Positions 1 to 7,974 of a stretch of DNA of 64,000 bases are shown piece by piece. Below the pieces are notes generated by a model, which was not told the DNA's origin, did not search any database, and was given only the letters and a program-made list of their open reading frames with translations. Each line of letters begins with the position of its first letter. Position 1 is the first letter of the stretch. Both the position numbers and the translations under genes were made by a program. Source of the DNA: Pantoea sp. alder81 (GTDB taxonomy: Bacteria > Pseudomonadota > Gammaproteobacteria > Enterobacterales > Enterobacteriaceae); NCBI RefSeq assembly GCF_020179835.1, contig NZ_JAIUDA010000001.1, positions 434,001 to 498,000 on the forward strand, read 5' to 3'.

Positions 1-149
1 AGATGCATCTGTTAATGCGTGACGACAAGCTCGGCAGCTTCGAAGGCGAAATCCGCAGCCAGGACAGGGTCCTTGCCAGCGGTCGGCTGAATACCTATCA
101 GCCGGATGAACAGGAACTTAATCAATTACAACAAGGGATGCAGCCATGA
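1..149 (+). CDS. 3-hydroxyacyl-ACP dehydratase of aryl polyene type, 3' end only
   Basis: Only the last 48 codons are present, in the frame that starts at base 3, and the gene runs off the left edge. The TGA at 147-149 overlaps the ATG of the next gene (ATGA at 146-149), so the two are translationally coupled. The tail (ending in GRLNTYQPDEQELNQLQQ) looks like the C-terminal strand and tail of a hotdog-fold dehydratase. Position just upstream of a FabG-like reductase and a FabF-like synthase suggests ApeP of an aryl polyene pigment cluster. Family assignment rests mostly on context because the catalytic part lies outside the window. Confidence 0.6.
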   Translation, partial: MHLLMRDDKLGSFEGEIRSQDRVLASGRLNTYQPDEQELNQLQQGMQP

Positions 150-877
150 CACGCAGCGTATTAGTGACCGGCGCGAGTAAAGGGATTGGCCGCGCCATCG
201 CGCTTCGTCTGGCGCAGGACGGTTTCAACGTGGTGGTGCATTACCACCGTGATGCGGCGGGCGCACAACAGACGCTGGCGGACATCACTGGCGCGGGTGG
301 CATGGGGCGCATCCTGCAGTTTGACGTGGCCGAACGTGAGGCCACGCGCAATGCGATTGAAAATGACATCGCGGAGCACGGCGCCTATTACGGCGTGGTG
401 AACAATGCCGGTATTACCCGTGACGGTGCATTTCCGGCCCTGACCGAGGACGAGTGGGACAGCGTGATCCACACTAACCTCGACAGCTTCTACAATGTGA
501 TTCATCCCTGTGTGATGCCGATGATTGGTCTGCGTAAAGGCGGCCGTATCATCACCTTATCCTCGGTGTCCGGTATCATGGGCAACCGTGGCCAGGTCAA
601 CTACAGCGCGGCTAAAGCCGGGATTATCGGTGCCACCAAAGCGCTGGCCATCGAGTTAGCGAAACGCAAAATCACCGTGAACTGCATAGCACCGGGCTTA
701 ATCGATACCGGCATGACGGATCTGGAGCCGATGGTGATCGACGAAGCGCTGAAGATCATCCCGATGAAGCGCATGGGCGCGGCTGAGGAAGTCGCCGGAC
801 TCGCCAGCTATCTGATGTCAGACATTGCGGGCTACGTGACGCGTCAGGTGATTTCAATCAATGGAGGTATGCTGTGA
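146..877 (+). CDS. apeQ: 3-oxoacyl-ACP reductase, FabG-like, aryl polyene cluster
   Basis: A 243-residue short-chain dehydrogenase/reductase that would reduce the 3-keto group of ACP-bound intermediates with NADPH. The Rossmann glycine motif GASKGIG is at the N-terminus, the NNAG motif lies mid-protein, and the catalytic set is visible as Ser in LSSVSG and Tyr/Lys in YSAAK. It resembles FabG in length (E. coli FabG 244 aa) but is a second copy; the housekeeping fabG is at 50.7 kb. It overlaps its neighbours at both ends, with the dehydratase tail upstream and the ketosynthase downstream. The order dehydratase-reductase-ketosynthase is that of aryl polyene clusters, which make membrane-bound carotenoid-like pigments. 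The ApeQ name is by analogy. Confidence 0.85.
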   Translation: MTRSVLVTGASKGIGRAIALRLAQDGFNVVVHYHRDAAGAQQTLADITGAGGMGRILQFDVAEREATRNAIENDIAEHGAYYGVVNNAGITRDGAFPALTEDEWDSVIHTNLDSFYNVIHPCVMPMIGLRKGGRIITLSSVSGIMGNRGQVNYSAAKAGIIGATKALAIELAKRKITVNCIAPGLIDTGMTDLEPMVIDEALKIIPMKRMGAAEEVAGLASYLMSDIAGYVTRQVISINGGML

Positions 878-2109
878 TGCAGCGGGTCGTGGTAACCGGA
901 ATGGGAGGCGTCACCGCCTTTGGCGAAAACTGGCCAGCGGTGGCTGCGCGCATCAAACAGGGGCAAAATGCGGTGCGTAAAATGCCGGAATGGCAGATTT
1001 ACGACGGCTTGCATACCTTGCTCGGTGCCCCGGTCGATAACTTCGAACTGCCCGCGCACTATACGCGCAAACGCATTCGTTCGATGGGTCGTGTGTCGTT
1101 AATGGCGACGCGCGCCACCGAGCTGGCGCTGGAACAGGCGGGCTTGATCGATCATCCGGTGTTGACCAGCGGTGAAACCGGCATTGCTTATGGCTCTTCC
1201 ACCGGCAGTACTGGCCCGGTCAGCGAATTCGCCACCATGCTGACGGAAAAGCACACCAATAACATCACCGGCACCACCTATGTGCAGATGATGCCGCACA
1301 CCACAGCGGTGAACGCCGGGCTGTTCTTTGGCCTGCGTGGCCGGGTGATCCCCACCTCCAGCGCCTGTACTTCGGGCAGTCAGGCAATTGGCTATGCGTG
1401 GGAAGCGATCCGCCATGGTTATCAAACTGTGATGGTGGCAGGCGGTGCGGAGGAGTTGTGTCCTTCTGAAGCGGCGGTGTTTGATACGCTGTTTGCCACC
1501 AGCCAACGTAACGATGCACCGCATTCATCACCGTCACCGTTTGACCAACAGCGCGATGGGTTAGTGATTGGCGAAGGCGCGGGAACTTTGATTCTCGAAT
1601 CGCTGGAGCATGCCCAGGCACGCGGCGCGACGATTTACGCCGAGCTGGTGGGTTTCCACACCAACTGCGATGCGGCGCATATTACCCAGCCGCAGCGTGA
1701 AACCATGCAGATTTGCATCGAACGCGCACTGAAAATGGCGGGCGTCACGCCGGAACAGATTGGTTATATCAACGCCCATGGCACGGCGACCGATCGCGGC
1801 GATATCGCAGAGAGTCAGGCCACGGCAGCGATATTTGGCAATAACACGCCGATTTCATCGCTGAAAAGCTACTTTGGCCACACGCTCGGAGCCTGCGGCG
1901 CGTTGGAAGCCTGGATGAGCATTGAGATGATGCGAGAAGGGTGGTTTGCGCCCACACTGAATCTGACGCAGCCCGCAGCAGAGTGCGGCGATCTGGATTA
2001 TATCATCGGCGAATCACGCTCGATCGATACCGATTATATTCAATCTAACAACTTTGCCTTCGGGGGTATCAACACCTCGCTGGTGTTTAAACGCTGGCGC
2101 GACGCCTGA
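877..2109 (+). CDS. apeR: beta-ketoacyl-ACP synthase, FabF-like, aryl polyene cluster
   Basis: A 410-residue condensing enzyme of the KAS I/II family. The active-site Cys sits in SSACTSG (near residue 165), and the two His residues in NAHGTATD and YFGHTLGA, with the Lys in SSLKS, complete the Cys-His-His pattern expected for an active elongating synthase. The ATG at 877 overlaps the upstream stop (TGATG). A GTG three bases earlier is also possible: GGAGG at 863-867 lies 9 nt from the ATG and 6 nt from the GTG. It is distinct from the housekeeping fabF at 51.9 kb. It is the last gene of the cluster, and its stop codon lies inside the first unit of a tandem repeat (2101-2242). Confidence 0.85.
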   Translation: MQRVVVTGMGGVTAFGENWPAVAARIKQGQNAVRKMPEWQIYDGLHTLLGAPVDNFELPAHYTRKRIRSMGRVSLMATRATELALEQAGLIDHPVLTSGETGIAYGSSTGSTGPVSEFATMLTEKHTNNITGTTYVQMMPHTTAVNAGLFFGLRGRVIPTSSACTSGSQAIGYAWEAIRHGYQTVMVAGGAEELCPSEAAVFDTLFATSQRNDAPHSSPSPFDQQRDGLVIGEGAGTLILESLEHAQARGATIYAELVGFHTNCDAAHITQPQRETMQICIERALKMAGVTPEQIGYINAHGTATDRGDIAESQATAAIFGNNTPISSLKSYFGHTLGACGALEAWMSIEMMREGWFAPTLNLTQPAAECGDLDYIIGESRSIDTDYIQSNNFAFGGINTSLVFKRWRDA

Positions 2110-2242
2110 ATATTCACAACTGTCAGCGGTTTAAGTAATTGAGGCCGCGACGCCTAAATTCTCCGACTGTCAGCGGTTTCAATCAACGAAGTCACAACGC
2201 CTTAATCCCCCAGACTACCAGCGGTTTCAATCAACGAAGCCG
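2101..2242. repeat. three tandem 47-48 bp imperfect repeats
   Basis: Units start near 2101, 2149 and 2196. Each begins with (g/a)acgcct, has tgtcagcggttt or taccagcggttt about 20 bases in, and units 2 and 3 share ggtttcaatcaacgaag exactly. Unit 1 contains the last codons and TGA of the ketosynthase gene; unit 2 repeats them as gac gcc taa. The array therefore looks like tandem duplication of the gene's 3' end plus flank. A more degenerate related stretch may follow near 2263. Confidence 0.85.
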
Positions 2243-2388
2243 CTGCACTTTCATTTTCCCCGGCCTTAAATCCCCACACTTCCTCAGTGAAATCACAGTG
2301 GTAAGTACAATTAGCGCCCGGTGTTTTCGCTTTCTTAACAAATAAGCGCTCCAGACCACGCTTAGTTGAGAAAGTTCAGCGATTTTGC

Positions 2389-2446
2389 TTGCTTTCGGAT
2401 TAGCACTCCGCATAATCGCAAACCGTAATAAAAATGATTATCAATA
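2389..2446 (+). promoter_or_regulatory. sigma70 promoter with overlapping Fur box
   Basis: A candidate -35 TTGCTT (2389-2394) and -10 CATAAT (2411-2416) are separated by 16 bp. The stretch AATAAAAATGATTATCAAT, about 2427-2445, matches the AT-rich ATGATTATC core of Fur boxes and covers the expected start site. This would repress the receptor when iron is plentiful. The operator is a pattern match, not proven. Confidence 0.7.
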
Positions 2447-2468
2447 TATTTCGTATCAGGGGATATCC

Positions 2469-4667
2469 ATGCGTACTTCGCCTTTCAATCCCGGACTGAA
2501 ACCGACGCTGCTTGCTGTTCTGGTCAGTGCCGGTTGTTTGCCAGTGATGGCTGCTACCACCAACACCACAACGTCTTCAACCGCGGCCAAAAACGAGCAG
2601 CAGACGCTGACCGTGACCGCGACGCCACAAGCTGATTTTAAATCCGGCGGCAACGATTTAGTCCCTGCGTTCCTTGACGGGCAAATCGCCCACGGCGGCC
2701 GCCTCGGCATGCTGGGTGAGCAGAATGCCATGGACGTGCCGTTTAACGTCATCGGCTTCACCTCGAAGATGATTCAGGACCAGCAGGCAAAAACCATTGC
2801 TGACGTGGTGCGTAATGACGCAGGCGTTCAGAATGTTAAAGGCTACGGTAACTTTGCCGAGGCTTATCGCATCCGTGGCTTCGAGCTGGATGGCGATGAT
2901 ATGACATACGGTGGCCTGGCAGGCGTGGTGCCGCGTCAGGTGATGGACGCTTCCCTGATTGATCGTGTCGAAATTTTCAAAGGCGCTAACAGCCTGGTCA
3001 ACGGCGCGGCGTCATCTGGCGTTGGTGGCATGATCAACCTTGAGCCGAAGCACGCGGAAGATACGCCGATCACCCGCGTTGGCGTGGATTACACCTCTTC
3101 TTCTCAGGTCGGCGGAACGCTGGATGTAGGTCGTCGTTTCGGTGATAACAACCAGTTTGGCGTACGTTTCAATGCAGTCCATCGCGAAGGTGAGACTGGC
3201 GTCGATGGCGAAAAGAAACGCACCACGGCAGCATCATTGGGCCTGGATTATCGTGGCGATCGTCTGCGCACCTCACTGGACGTGGGCTATCAGAAAAAGA
3301 CCTATCATGATGCGCTGCAGGGCGTGAAATTCGGCGACTTCATTCCAGAAGTTCCCTCCAATTCGCATAACTACAGCCAGAAATGGGTGTATAGCGATAT
3401 GGAATCCGAATTCGGAATGGCGAAAGCGGAATACGATATCACCGATAGCTGGACGGCCTATGCCGGACTGGGTGCACAGCACGCCCATGAAACCGGTAAC
3501 TATGGTTCGCCAACGGTTGCCGACACCAATGGTGATGGCACTATCAGCAGCTTCTACTCCAACCGCATTCAGGACAACATGAGCGGTATGGTGGGTCTGC
3601 GCGGTGATTTCCACACCGGTTTCGTCAGTCATAAAGTCAATGTGGGCTATTCAGCATTAACCACTAATGCCAAAAACGCCTACAACATGTCGCTGGTCGG
3701 CACGCCGTTCAACATTTACAACAGCGGCGATGTCGCAGAGCCGGCAGCAACCTTCGCCGGTGGTAAATTCTCAGATCCGCTGACGACAGCTCGCACACGT
3801 ACGCAAGGTTATCTGCTGAGTGACACGTTAGGCGTGTTTGACGATACGCTGCTGTTCACCGTGGGTGCGCGCCATCAGAAAGTGGTAGTGCGTAATTATG
3901 CTTACGGCACTGGCGCGGAAGATGTTGCGTCTCGCTATACCAACGATCGCTGGATGCCAACGTATGGCGTGGTTTATAAACCATGGAAAGAAGTTTCCTT
4001 CTACGCGAACCATACTGAAGCCTTGCAGCCAGGCAGCGTGGCACCTAACACCGCGACCAACTACGGCAGCGTGACCGGTGTTGCCCACTCTAAGCAAAAC
4101 GAAATCGGTGTCAAAACCGACTTTGGCCGCGTGGGTGGATCGTTAGGTCTGTTTGAAATTAAGAAACCATCAGGCCTGTTAAACAGCGACGGTGCTTATG
4201 TGATGGATGGCGAGCAGCGTCACCGTGGGCTGGAAGCCAATGTCTTTGGTGAGCCGGTTCTGGGTCTGCGTCTGAATGCAAGTGCAACCTGGATCGATCC
4301 AGTGATGACCAAAACCTCCGGCGGCACCTATGATGACAAACAGGCGATTGGTGTGCCTCGTTACAATTATGTGCTGGGTGCAGAGTATGACATCAAACCG
4401 ATTGATGGTCTGACCGCCACCGCGATGTTGAATCATACGGGCTCGCAGTACGCTAACTCCGCGAATACCTTGAAGCTGGATAGCTACACCACGCTGGACT
4501 TGGGTGTGCGTTACCGCATGAAGGTCAGCCAGAACGATCTGGTCTGGCGCGTGGGTGTGGATAACGTGACCAATGAGAAGTACTGGGCCAACGTTGATGG
4601 CACCGGCACCTATCTGGCGCAGGGCGATCCTCGCACATTGAAAGTCTCAATGAGCTACGATTTCTAA
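2469..4667 (+). CDS. TonB-dependent siderophore receptor
   Basis: A 732-residue outer membrane receptor importing an iron-siderophore complex using TonB-ExbBD energy. The start at 2469 is preferred over upstream in-frame codons because it follows AGGGGAT and opens a signal peptide ending near VMA-A at residues 28-29. A TonB box (TLTVTAT) is at about 46-52. The plug domain includes RIRGFELDGDD and RVEIFKGANSLVNG, then a 22-strand barrel region ends in the usual terminal Phe (SMSYDF). Substrate cannot be read reliably; overall resemblance is to FcuA/hydroxamate-type receptors. No siderophore biosynthesis genes are nearby, so uptake of a foreign siderophore is plausible. A Fur box and a clear terminator bracket it as a single-gene unit. 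Confidence 0.9.
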   Translation: MRTSPFNPGLKPTLLAVLVSAGCLPVMAATTNTTTSSTAAKNEQQTLTVTATPQADFKSGGNDLVPAFLDGQIAHGGRLGMLGEQNAMDVPFNVIGFTSKMIQDQQAKTIADVVRNDAGVQNVKGYGNFAEAYRIRGFELDGDDMTYGGLAGVVPRQVMDASLIDRVEIFKGANSLVNGAASSGVGGMINLEPKHAEDTPITRVGVDYTSSSQVGGTLDVGRRFGDNNQFGVRFNAVHREGETGVDGEKKRTTAASLGLDYRGDRLRTSLDVGYQKKTYHDALQGVKFGDFIPEVPSNSHNYSQKWVYSDMESEFGMAKAEYDITDSWTAYAGLGAQHAHETGNYGSPTVADTNGDGTISSFYSNRIQDNMSGMVGLRGDFHTGFVSHKVNVGYSALTTNAKNAYNMSLVGTPFNIYNSGDVAEPAATFAGGKFSDPLTTARTRTQGYLLSDTLGVFDDTLLFTVGARHQKVVVRNYAYGTGAEDVASRYTNDRWMPTYGVVYKPWKEVSFYANHTEALQPGSVAPNTATNYGSVTGVAHSKQNEIGVKTDFGRVGGSLGLFEIKKPSGLLNSDGAYVMDGEQRHRGLEANVFGEPVLGLRLNASATWIDPVMTKTSGGTYDDKQAIGVPRYNYVLGAEYDIKPIDGLTATAMLNHTGSQYANSANTLKLDSYTTLDLGVRYRMKVSQNDLVWRVGVDNVTNEKYWANVDGTGTYLAQGDPRTLKVSMSYDF

Positions 4668-4676
4668 TCCGCTCAT

Positions 4677-4710
4677 AACAGGGACGCCATCGCGTCCCTG
4701 TTGTCATTTT
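4677..4710 (+). terminator. rho-independent terminator of the TonB receptor gene
   Basis: An 11-bp perfect stem, aacagggacgc / gcgtccctgtt, with loop catc (4688-4691) is followed by gtcatttt. Confidence 0.85.
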
Positions 4711-4799
4711 ATACTGAAATAATTCTGTACCTTGCCACGCATTCCATTACACTCAGTGCGGCAATCCCGCGCATAAAAGTCCTTTGTTATTGAGTCAAC

Positions 4800-4943
4800 A
4801 TGAGTTCACCCGCGCCACCTGACGATCACGACGAGCCTTTACGACAATCTCTGGATGATGCGCACTTCGCTATTGTGGTACTTGCAGTGACCTCTGTTAC
4901 CCTTATAATCTTCGTCCTGATGGTGACGTTATGGATGAGCTAA
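4800..4943 (+). CDS. 47-residue single-pass membrane protein, unknown
   Basis: ATG at 4800 to TAA at 4943. Residues 1-22 are polar and acidic (PPDDHDEP), and 22-45 form one strongly hydrophobic helix (HFAIVVLAVTS onward) ending in WMS. This gives a tail-anchor or bitopic micro-protein shape. The Shine-Dalgarno is weak. It is followed after 39 bases by a second micro-protein of similar shape, so the two may be one transcript. I do not recognise a family. The fact that both are short, hydrophobic and adjacent supports real coding, but the open frame alone would not. Confidence 0.45.
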   Translation: MSSPAPPDDHDEPLRQSLDDAHFAIVVLAVTSVTLIIFVLMVTLWMS

Positions 4944-4982
4944 GGTCAGCAACAGTTCATGGAAGCCTGCAAGGAGATGTCG

Positions 4983-5156
4983 ATGGAAGCCCGAGATGAC
5001 AAACTGATCGCCATAATTGGCCTGCTCTCCGCCTGTTTAATCGGTGTGGTGTTCCTGTTCACCATGACATGGTTGACCGATGTGCGCCATCCCGTCGATC
5101 CCGCGCTTGATGTTCAAACCTGTCCGCCAAAAGTTCATCCGACACAACACTCTTAA
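4983..5156 (+). CDS. 57-residue single-pass membrane protein, unknown
   Basis: The start at 4983 is chosen because AAGGAG (4971-4976) lies 6 nt upstream; in-frame ATGs at 4959 and 4977 lack such spacing. Residues 1-7 are charged (MEARDDK), residues 8-31 are a hydrophobic helix, and the C-terminal 26 residues are polar with a single Cys and several His and Pro. The gene ends 3 bases into the convergent glycosidase-like gene (stop overlap at 5153-5156). No family recognised. Confidence 0.55.
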   Translation: MEARDDKLIAIIGLLSACLIGVVFLFTMTWLTDVRHPVDPALDVQTCPPKVHPTQHS

Positions 5157-6301
5157 CTCTGCTTTTCCCGGTTATGCCATTTAATTTGCTGACTGCGCAG
5201 CTCTAACGCCAGCGCCTCGTGCAGCGTACGATTGCCATTGGGATCGCCCAGGCCAAACAGCGCGCCGGGTGAACGCCGATCGTCTGCCCAGGCCGGATAT
5301 TCCACCACCGGATAGAGCGAAATCCCTTCCAGCGCCACCCCTTCGTCTAATGCCAACAGGGCTTCTTCCGTGACATGCCGTAACCAGGATGCGCGAGCGT
5401 CACCCTCCGCGCCGGTCTCTGCCAGCAGTAATGGACGTTGATAGCGCTGCCAGCATTGCAGCATCAGGCGATGCAGCGGTTGATAAGTCGCGTGTTCAGC
5501 AGGGATGGTGTCGCCGGAAAAGAACCAGTGGTTATCGGGATAGTAATTTAAGCCGAGGATATCGAGGAAATCTTCACGTCCGCCCAGTTCAGGCGCATCA
5601 CGCCCGGCAATCCAGTCCCAGGCTTCAAACTGTGCCTGATGCTGCGCATCAGCATAGGGCTTGCTGTCGGGATTGTCGGGATCGGTGGCGATTTGCACCA
5701 GCGGATCGGTGAGCACAAAGCGCGCATCAGGATACACCTCACGAATCGCATGCATCGCCGCCAGGGAAGCGCGCACTAACTGACGTTTTAGCTCGCGACC
5801 ACGCTCGCTGGCATAGGGATCGAGCCAGGAAACATCCGCTCCCGCCCATGACCAGAACGAGATTTGGTTTATCGGAGTGAAAAAAGGGTGTTCGACGCCT
5901 TCATCACGCATCAGTTGCGCCATGGCACGTGCGAAACGCTCAAAATGATCGACAAAGGCGCTGCGCCAGATATCGAGATGTTCCGGATAGCCAAAATGCG
6001 CTAATTCCCAGATGATCTGCATATCGTGGCGCGCGGCGGCATGAATCATCGGTAAAAAGCTGCGCCAGTCATATTCGTCTGGCCTGGCTTCGATAAGATG
6101 CCAGCGTGCACCGTCCCGGGCAGTGTGTAACCCTTCCTGCGCCAGTGCGGCGTAATCTTTTTCCAGTAACATGTCGTGACCGCTACTGATCACCATATCC
6201 ATACGACGACCGCCGCTGCGACAGGCGGTAGAGCAGGGGAAGCTACCCTGGAAGAAACTGCGGAAAAGCTGCGGGTGATGGCGCGGGGATTGCTGAGTCA
6301 T
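5153..6301 (-). CDS. glycoside hydrolase family 1-like (clan GH-A) protein
   Basis: A 382-residue TIM-barrel protein resembling beta-glucosidases but shorter than typical GH1 enzymes (about 450-480). The conserved-looking segments are RWHLIEARPDEYDW, WELAHFGYPEHLD, FLDILGLNYYPDNHW and LLAETGAEGDA. The last places a candidate nucleophile Glu at 295. The position of the usual NEP acid/base motif reads INQISFW, with Gln at 146 (codon caa, plus-strand 5864-5866). There is no signal peptide, so it is probably cytoplasmic. The start at 6301 follows AGGAG at 6 nt; upstream in-frame codons would run into the divergent clsC. Substrate unknown; S-glycoside or plant glucoside use would be speculation. 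Confidence 0.7.
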   Translation of the reverse strand: MTQQSPRHHPQLFRSFFQGSFPCSTACRSGGRRMDMVISSGHDMLLEKDYAALAQEGLHTARDGARWHLIEARPDEYDWRSFLPMIHAAARHDMQIIWELAHFGYPEHLDIWRSAFVDHFERFARAMAQLMRDEGVEHPFFTPINQISFWSWAGADVSWLDPYASERGRELKRQLVRASLAAMHAIREVYPDARFVLTDPLVQIATDPDNPDSKPYADAQHQAQFEAWDWIAGRDAPELGGREDFLDILGLNYYPDNHWFFSGDTIPAEHATYQPLHRLMLQCWQRYQRPLLLAETGAEGDARASWLRHVTEEALLALDEGVALEGISLYPVVEYPAWADDRRSPGALFGLGDPNGNRTLHEALALELRSQQIKWHNREKQS

Positions 6302-6456
6302 CATCCTCTCCTCACGGTAAACGTCGGGTGCAGAACGCACGCCTAAGTCTAGACTGTAAACTAAAGACGCGTCAGCGAGCGGTAGCAGATGTCTCTGATT
6401 GCCATTCGATGCGGTAAGACCAACAATAATAGATCCAGTGAATTCAGGGATTCGGT

Positions 6457-7914
6457 ATGAGTGAAGCAGCATCCGTTCAGCAGACGCCGACGGGCGAAGG
6501 GTTACGAGAGATTGTTGATGCACGTTGTGCGCAGCATCCCGAGATGAGTGGTATCCATCCCCTCAACGATGGTTTGGACGCCTTTGCCGCGCGCTATCTG
6601 CTGATGGGCATGGCGCAACACACCATTGATGTGCAGTACTACATCTGGCACAACGACATGTCTGGCCGTTTGTTGTTCAGCGCACTGCTGGATGCCGCCG
6701 AACGGGGCGTCAAAGTTCGCTTGCTGCTGGATGACAACAATACGCCGGGCCTGGATGACACGCTGGCCGAACTCGATCGCCATCCCAATATTGCGGTGCG
6801 TTTATTCAATCCTTTTTCCTTTCGCACCCTGCGCGCACTCGGTTATCTGACTGATTTTGCTCGCCTTAATCGACGTATGCACAACAAGAGCCTGACGGTG
6901 GATGAGGCGGTGACGCTGGTTGGCGGGCGCAATATCGGCGACGAATATTTCGGAACGGGTGATGAGCCGCTGTTCACCGATTTGGATGTGCTAGCCATTG
7001 GACCCGTGGTGCAACAAGTGGCGCACGATTTTGAGCGCTACTGGCACAGCAAGGCGGTATCGCCTCTACGCGCGGTGGTGGATGTCTCAGGCGATGCCCA
7101 TCAGGCGGTGCGTTTACCGGCTGAGTGGCAGCAGAGTGAAGCCGTTCAGCGCTATCTGGCACGGCTGGAACACTCGTCCTTTGTCAGTCAAATGGAGCAG
7201 GGATCGATGCAGATGACGTGGGCCGAATCGCGTCTGTTGAGTGACGATCCGCGTAAGGGATTGGGTAAAGCTAAGCGTTCCAGCCTGCTGCCGCAGCGTA
7301 TGCTGGAGGTGATCGGCACGCCCCAACAGCAGTTCGATATCATCTCGGCGTATTTTGTGCCCACGCGCGCCGGGGTGGCTCAGCTGGTGGCGCTCAAGCG
7401 GCGGGGGGTAAAAATCGCGATACTCACCAATTCACTGGCGGCCAACGATGTATCAGTGGTGCACGCAGGCTACGCACGCTGGCGCAAAAAGCTGCTGCGT
7501 CATGGTATTGCGCTGTATGAGATGAAACCACAGGACAATGCTAAAGATGCGCCACACGACCGAGGCCTAACCGGTAATTCAGGCTCAAGTTTACATGCCA
7601 AAACCTTTACCGTGGACAACCGGAAAGTGTTTATCGGCTCCTTCAATTTTGATCCACGCTCTGCAGTGCTTAACACCGAAATGGGACTGGTGATTGAGAG
7701 TGAAACCCTGGCGCAGCAAACTCATCAGCGTTTTATTGCCGGGATGCGCGATCGCGCCTGGACACTGCGACTGGACAATTGGGGGCGTGTAAACTGGGTC
7801 GAATATGCCGGGGAGTCAGGTGAAGTGGTACACAAGCATGAGCCGCAGTGTACCTGGATACAAAGACTGCTGGTGCGATTGGTGTGGCGCTTACCGGTGG
7901 AGTGGTTACTGTAG
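6457..7914 (+). CDS. clsC: cardiolipin synthase C
   Basis: A 485-residue phospholipase D superfamily enzyme (E. coli ClsC/YmdC 473 aa) that makes cardiolipin, in E. coli from phosphatidylglycerol plus phosphatidylethanolamine, at the inner membrane. Both HKD motifs are intact: H142-K144-D149 (MHNKSLTVD, followed by GGRN) and H380-K382-D387 (LHAKTFTVD, followed by GSFN). The place beside opgC is the E. coli arrangement, though the E. coli partner gene ymdB is not adjacent here. It is transcribed away from the GH1-like gene and converges on opgC. Confidence 0.93.
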   Translation: MSEAASVQQTPTGEGLREIVDARCAQHPEMSGIHPLNDGLDAFAARYLLMGMAQHTIDVQYYIWHNDMSGRLLFSALLDAAERGVKVRLLLDDNNTPGLDDTLAELDRHPNIAVRLFNPFSFRTLRALGYLTDFARLNRRMHNKSLTVDEAVTLVGGRNIGDEYFGTGDEPLFTDLDVLAIGPVVQQVAHDFERYWHSKAVSPLRAVVDVSGDAHQAVRLPAEWQQSEAVQRYLARLEHSSFVSQMEQGSMQMTWAESRLLSDDPRKGLGKAKRSSLLPQRMLEVIGTPQQQFDIISAYFVPTRAGVAQLVALKRRGVKIAILTNSLAANDVSVVHAGYARWRKKLLRHGIALYEMKPQDNAKDAPHDRGLTGNSGSSLHAKTFTVDNRKVFIGSFNFDPRSAVLNTEMGLVIESETLAQQTHQRFIAGMRDRAWTLRLDNWGRVNWVEYAGESGEVVHKHEPQCTWIQRLLVRLVWRLPVEWLL

Positions 7915-7932
7915 CCGCAATTTATCCTGATT

Positions 7933-7968
7933 CACTGTCGCGACGCACAAACTCACGCCGCGACAGTG
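7933..7968. other. 10-bp inverted repeat between convergent clsC and opgC
   Basis: CACTGTCGCG (7933-7942) is exactly inverted at 7959-7968 with a 16-base loop. No U-tract follows on either strand, so it may be a transcript-end stabiliser or part of a factor-dependent terminator. Confidence 0.5.
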
Positions 7969-7974
7969 CACGCT

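Noticed and set aside
2101..2242. Possible CRISPR array
   Set aside because: Units of 47-48 bp follow each other without unique spacers and overlap a stop codon; no cas genes are present.
6302..6523. 74-codon N-terminal extension of the GH1-like gene
   Set aside because: It would overlap the divergent clsC start and lacks family similarity; a good ribosome site precedes 6301.
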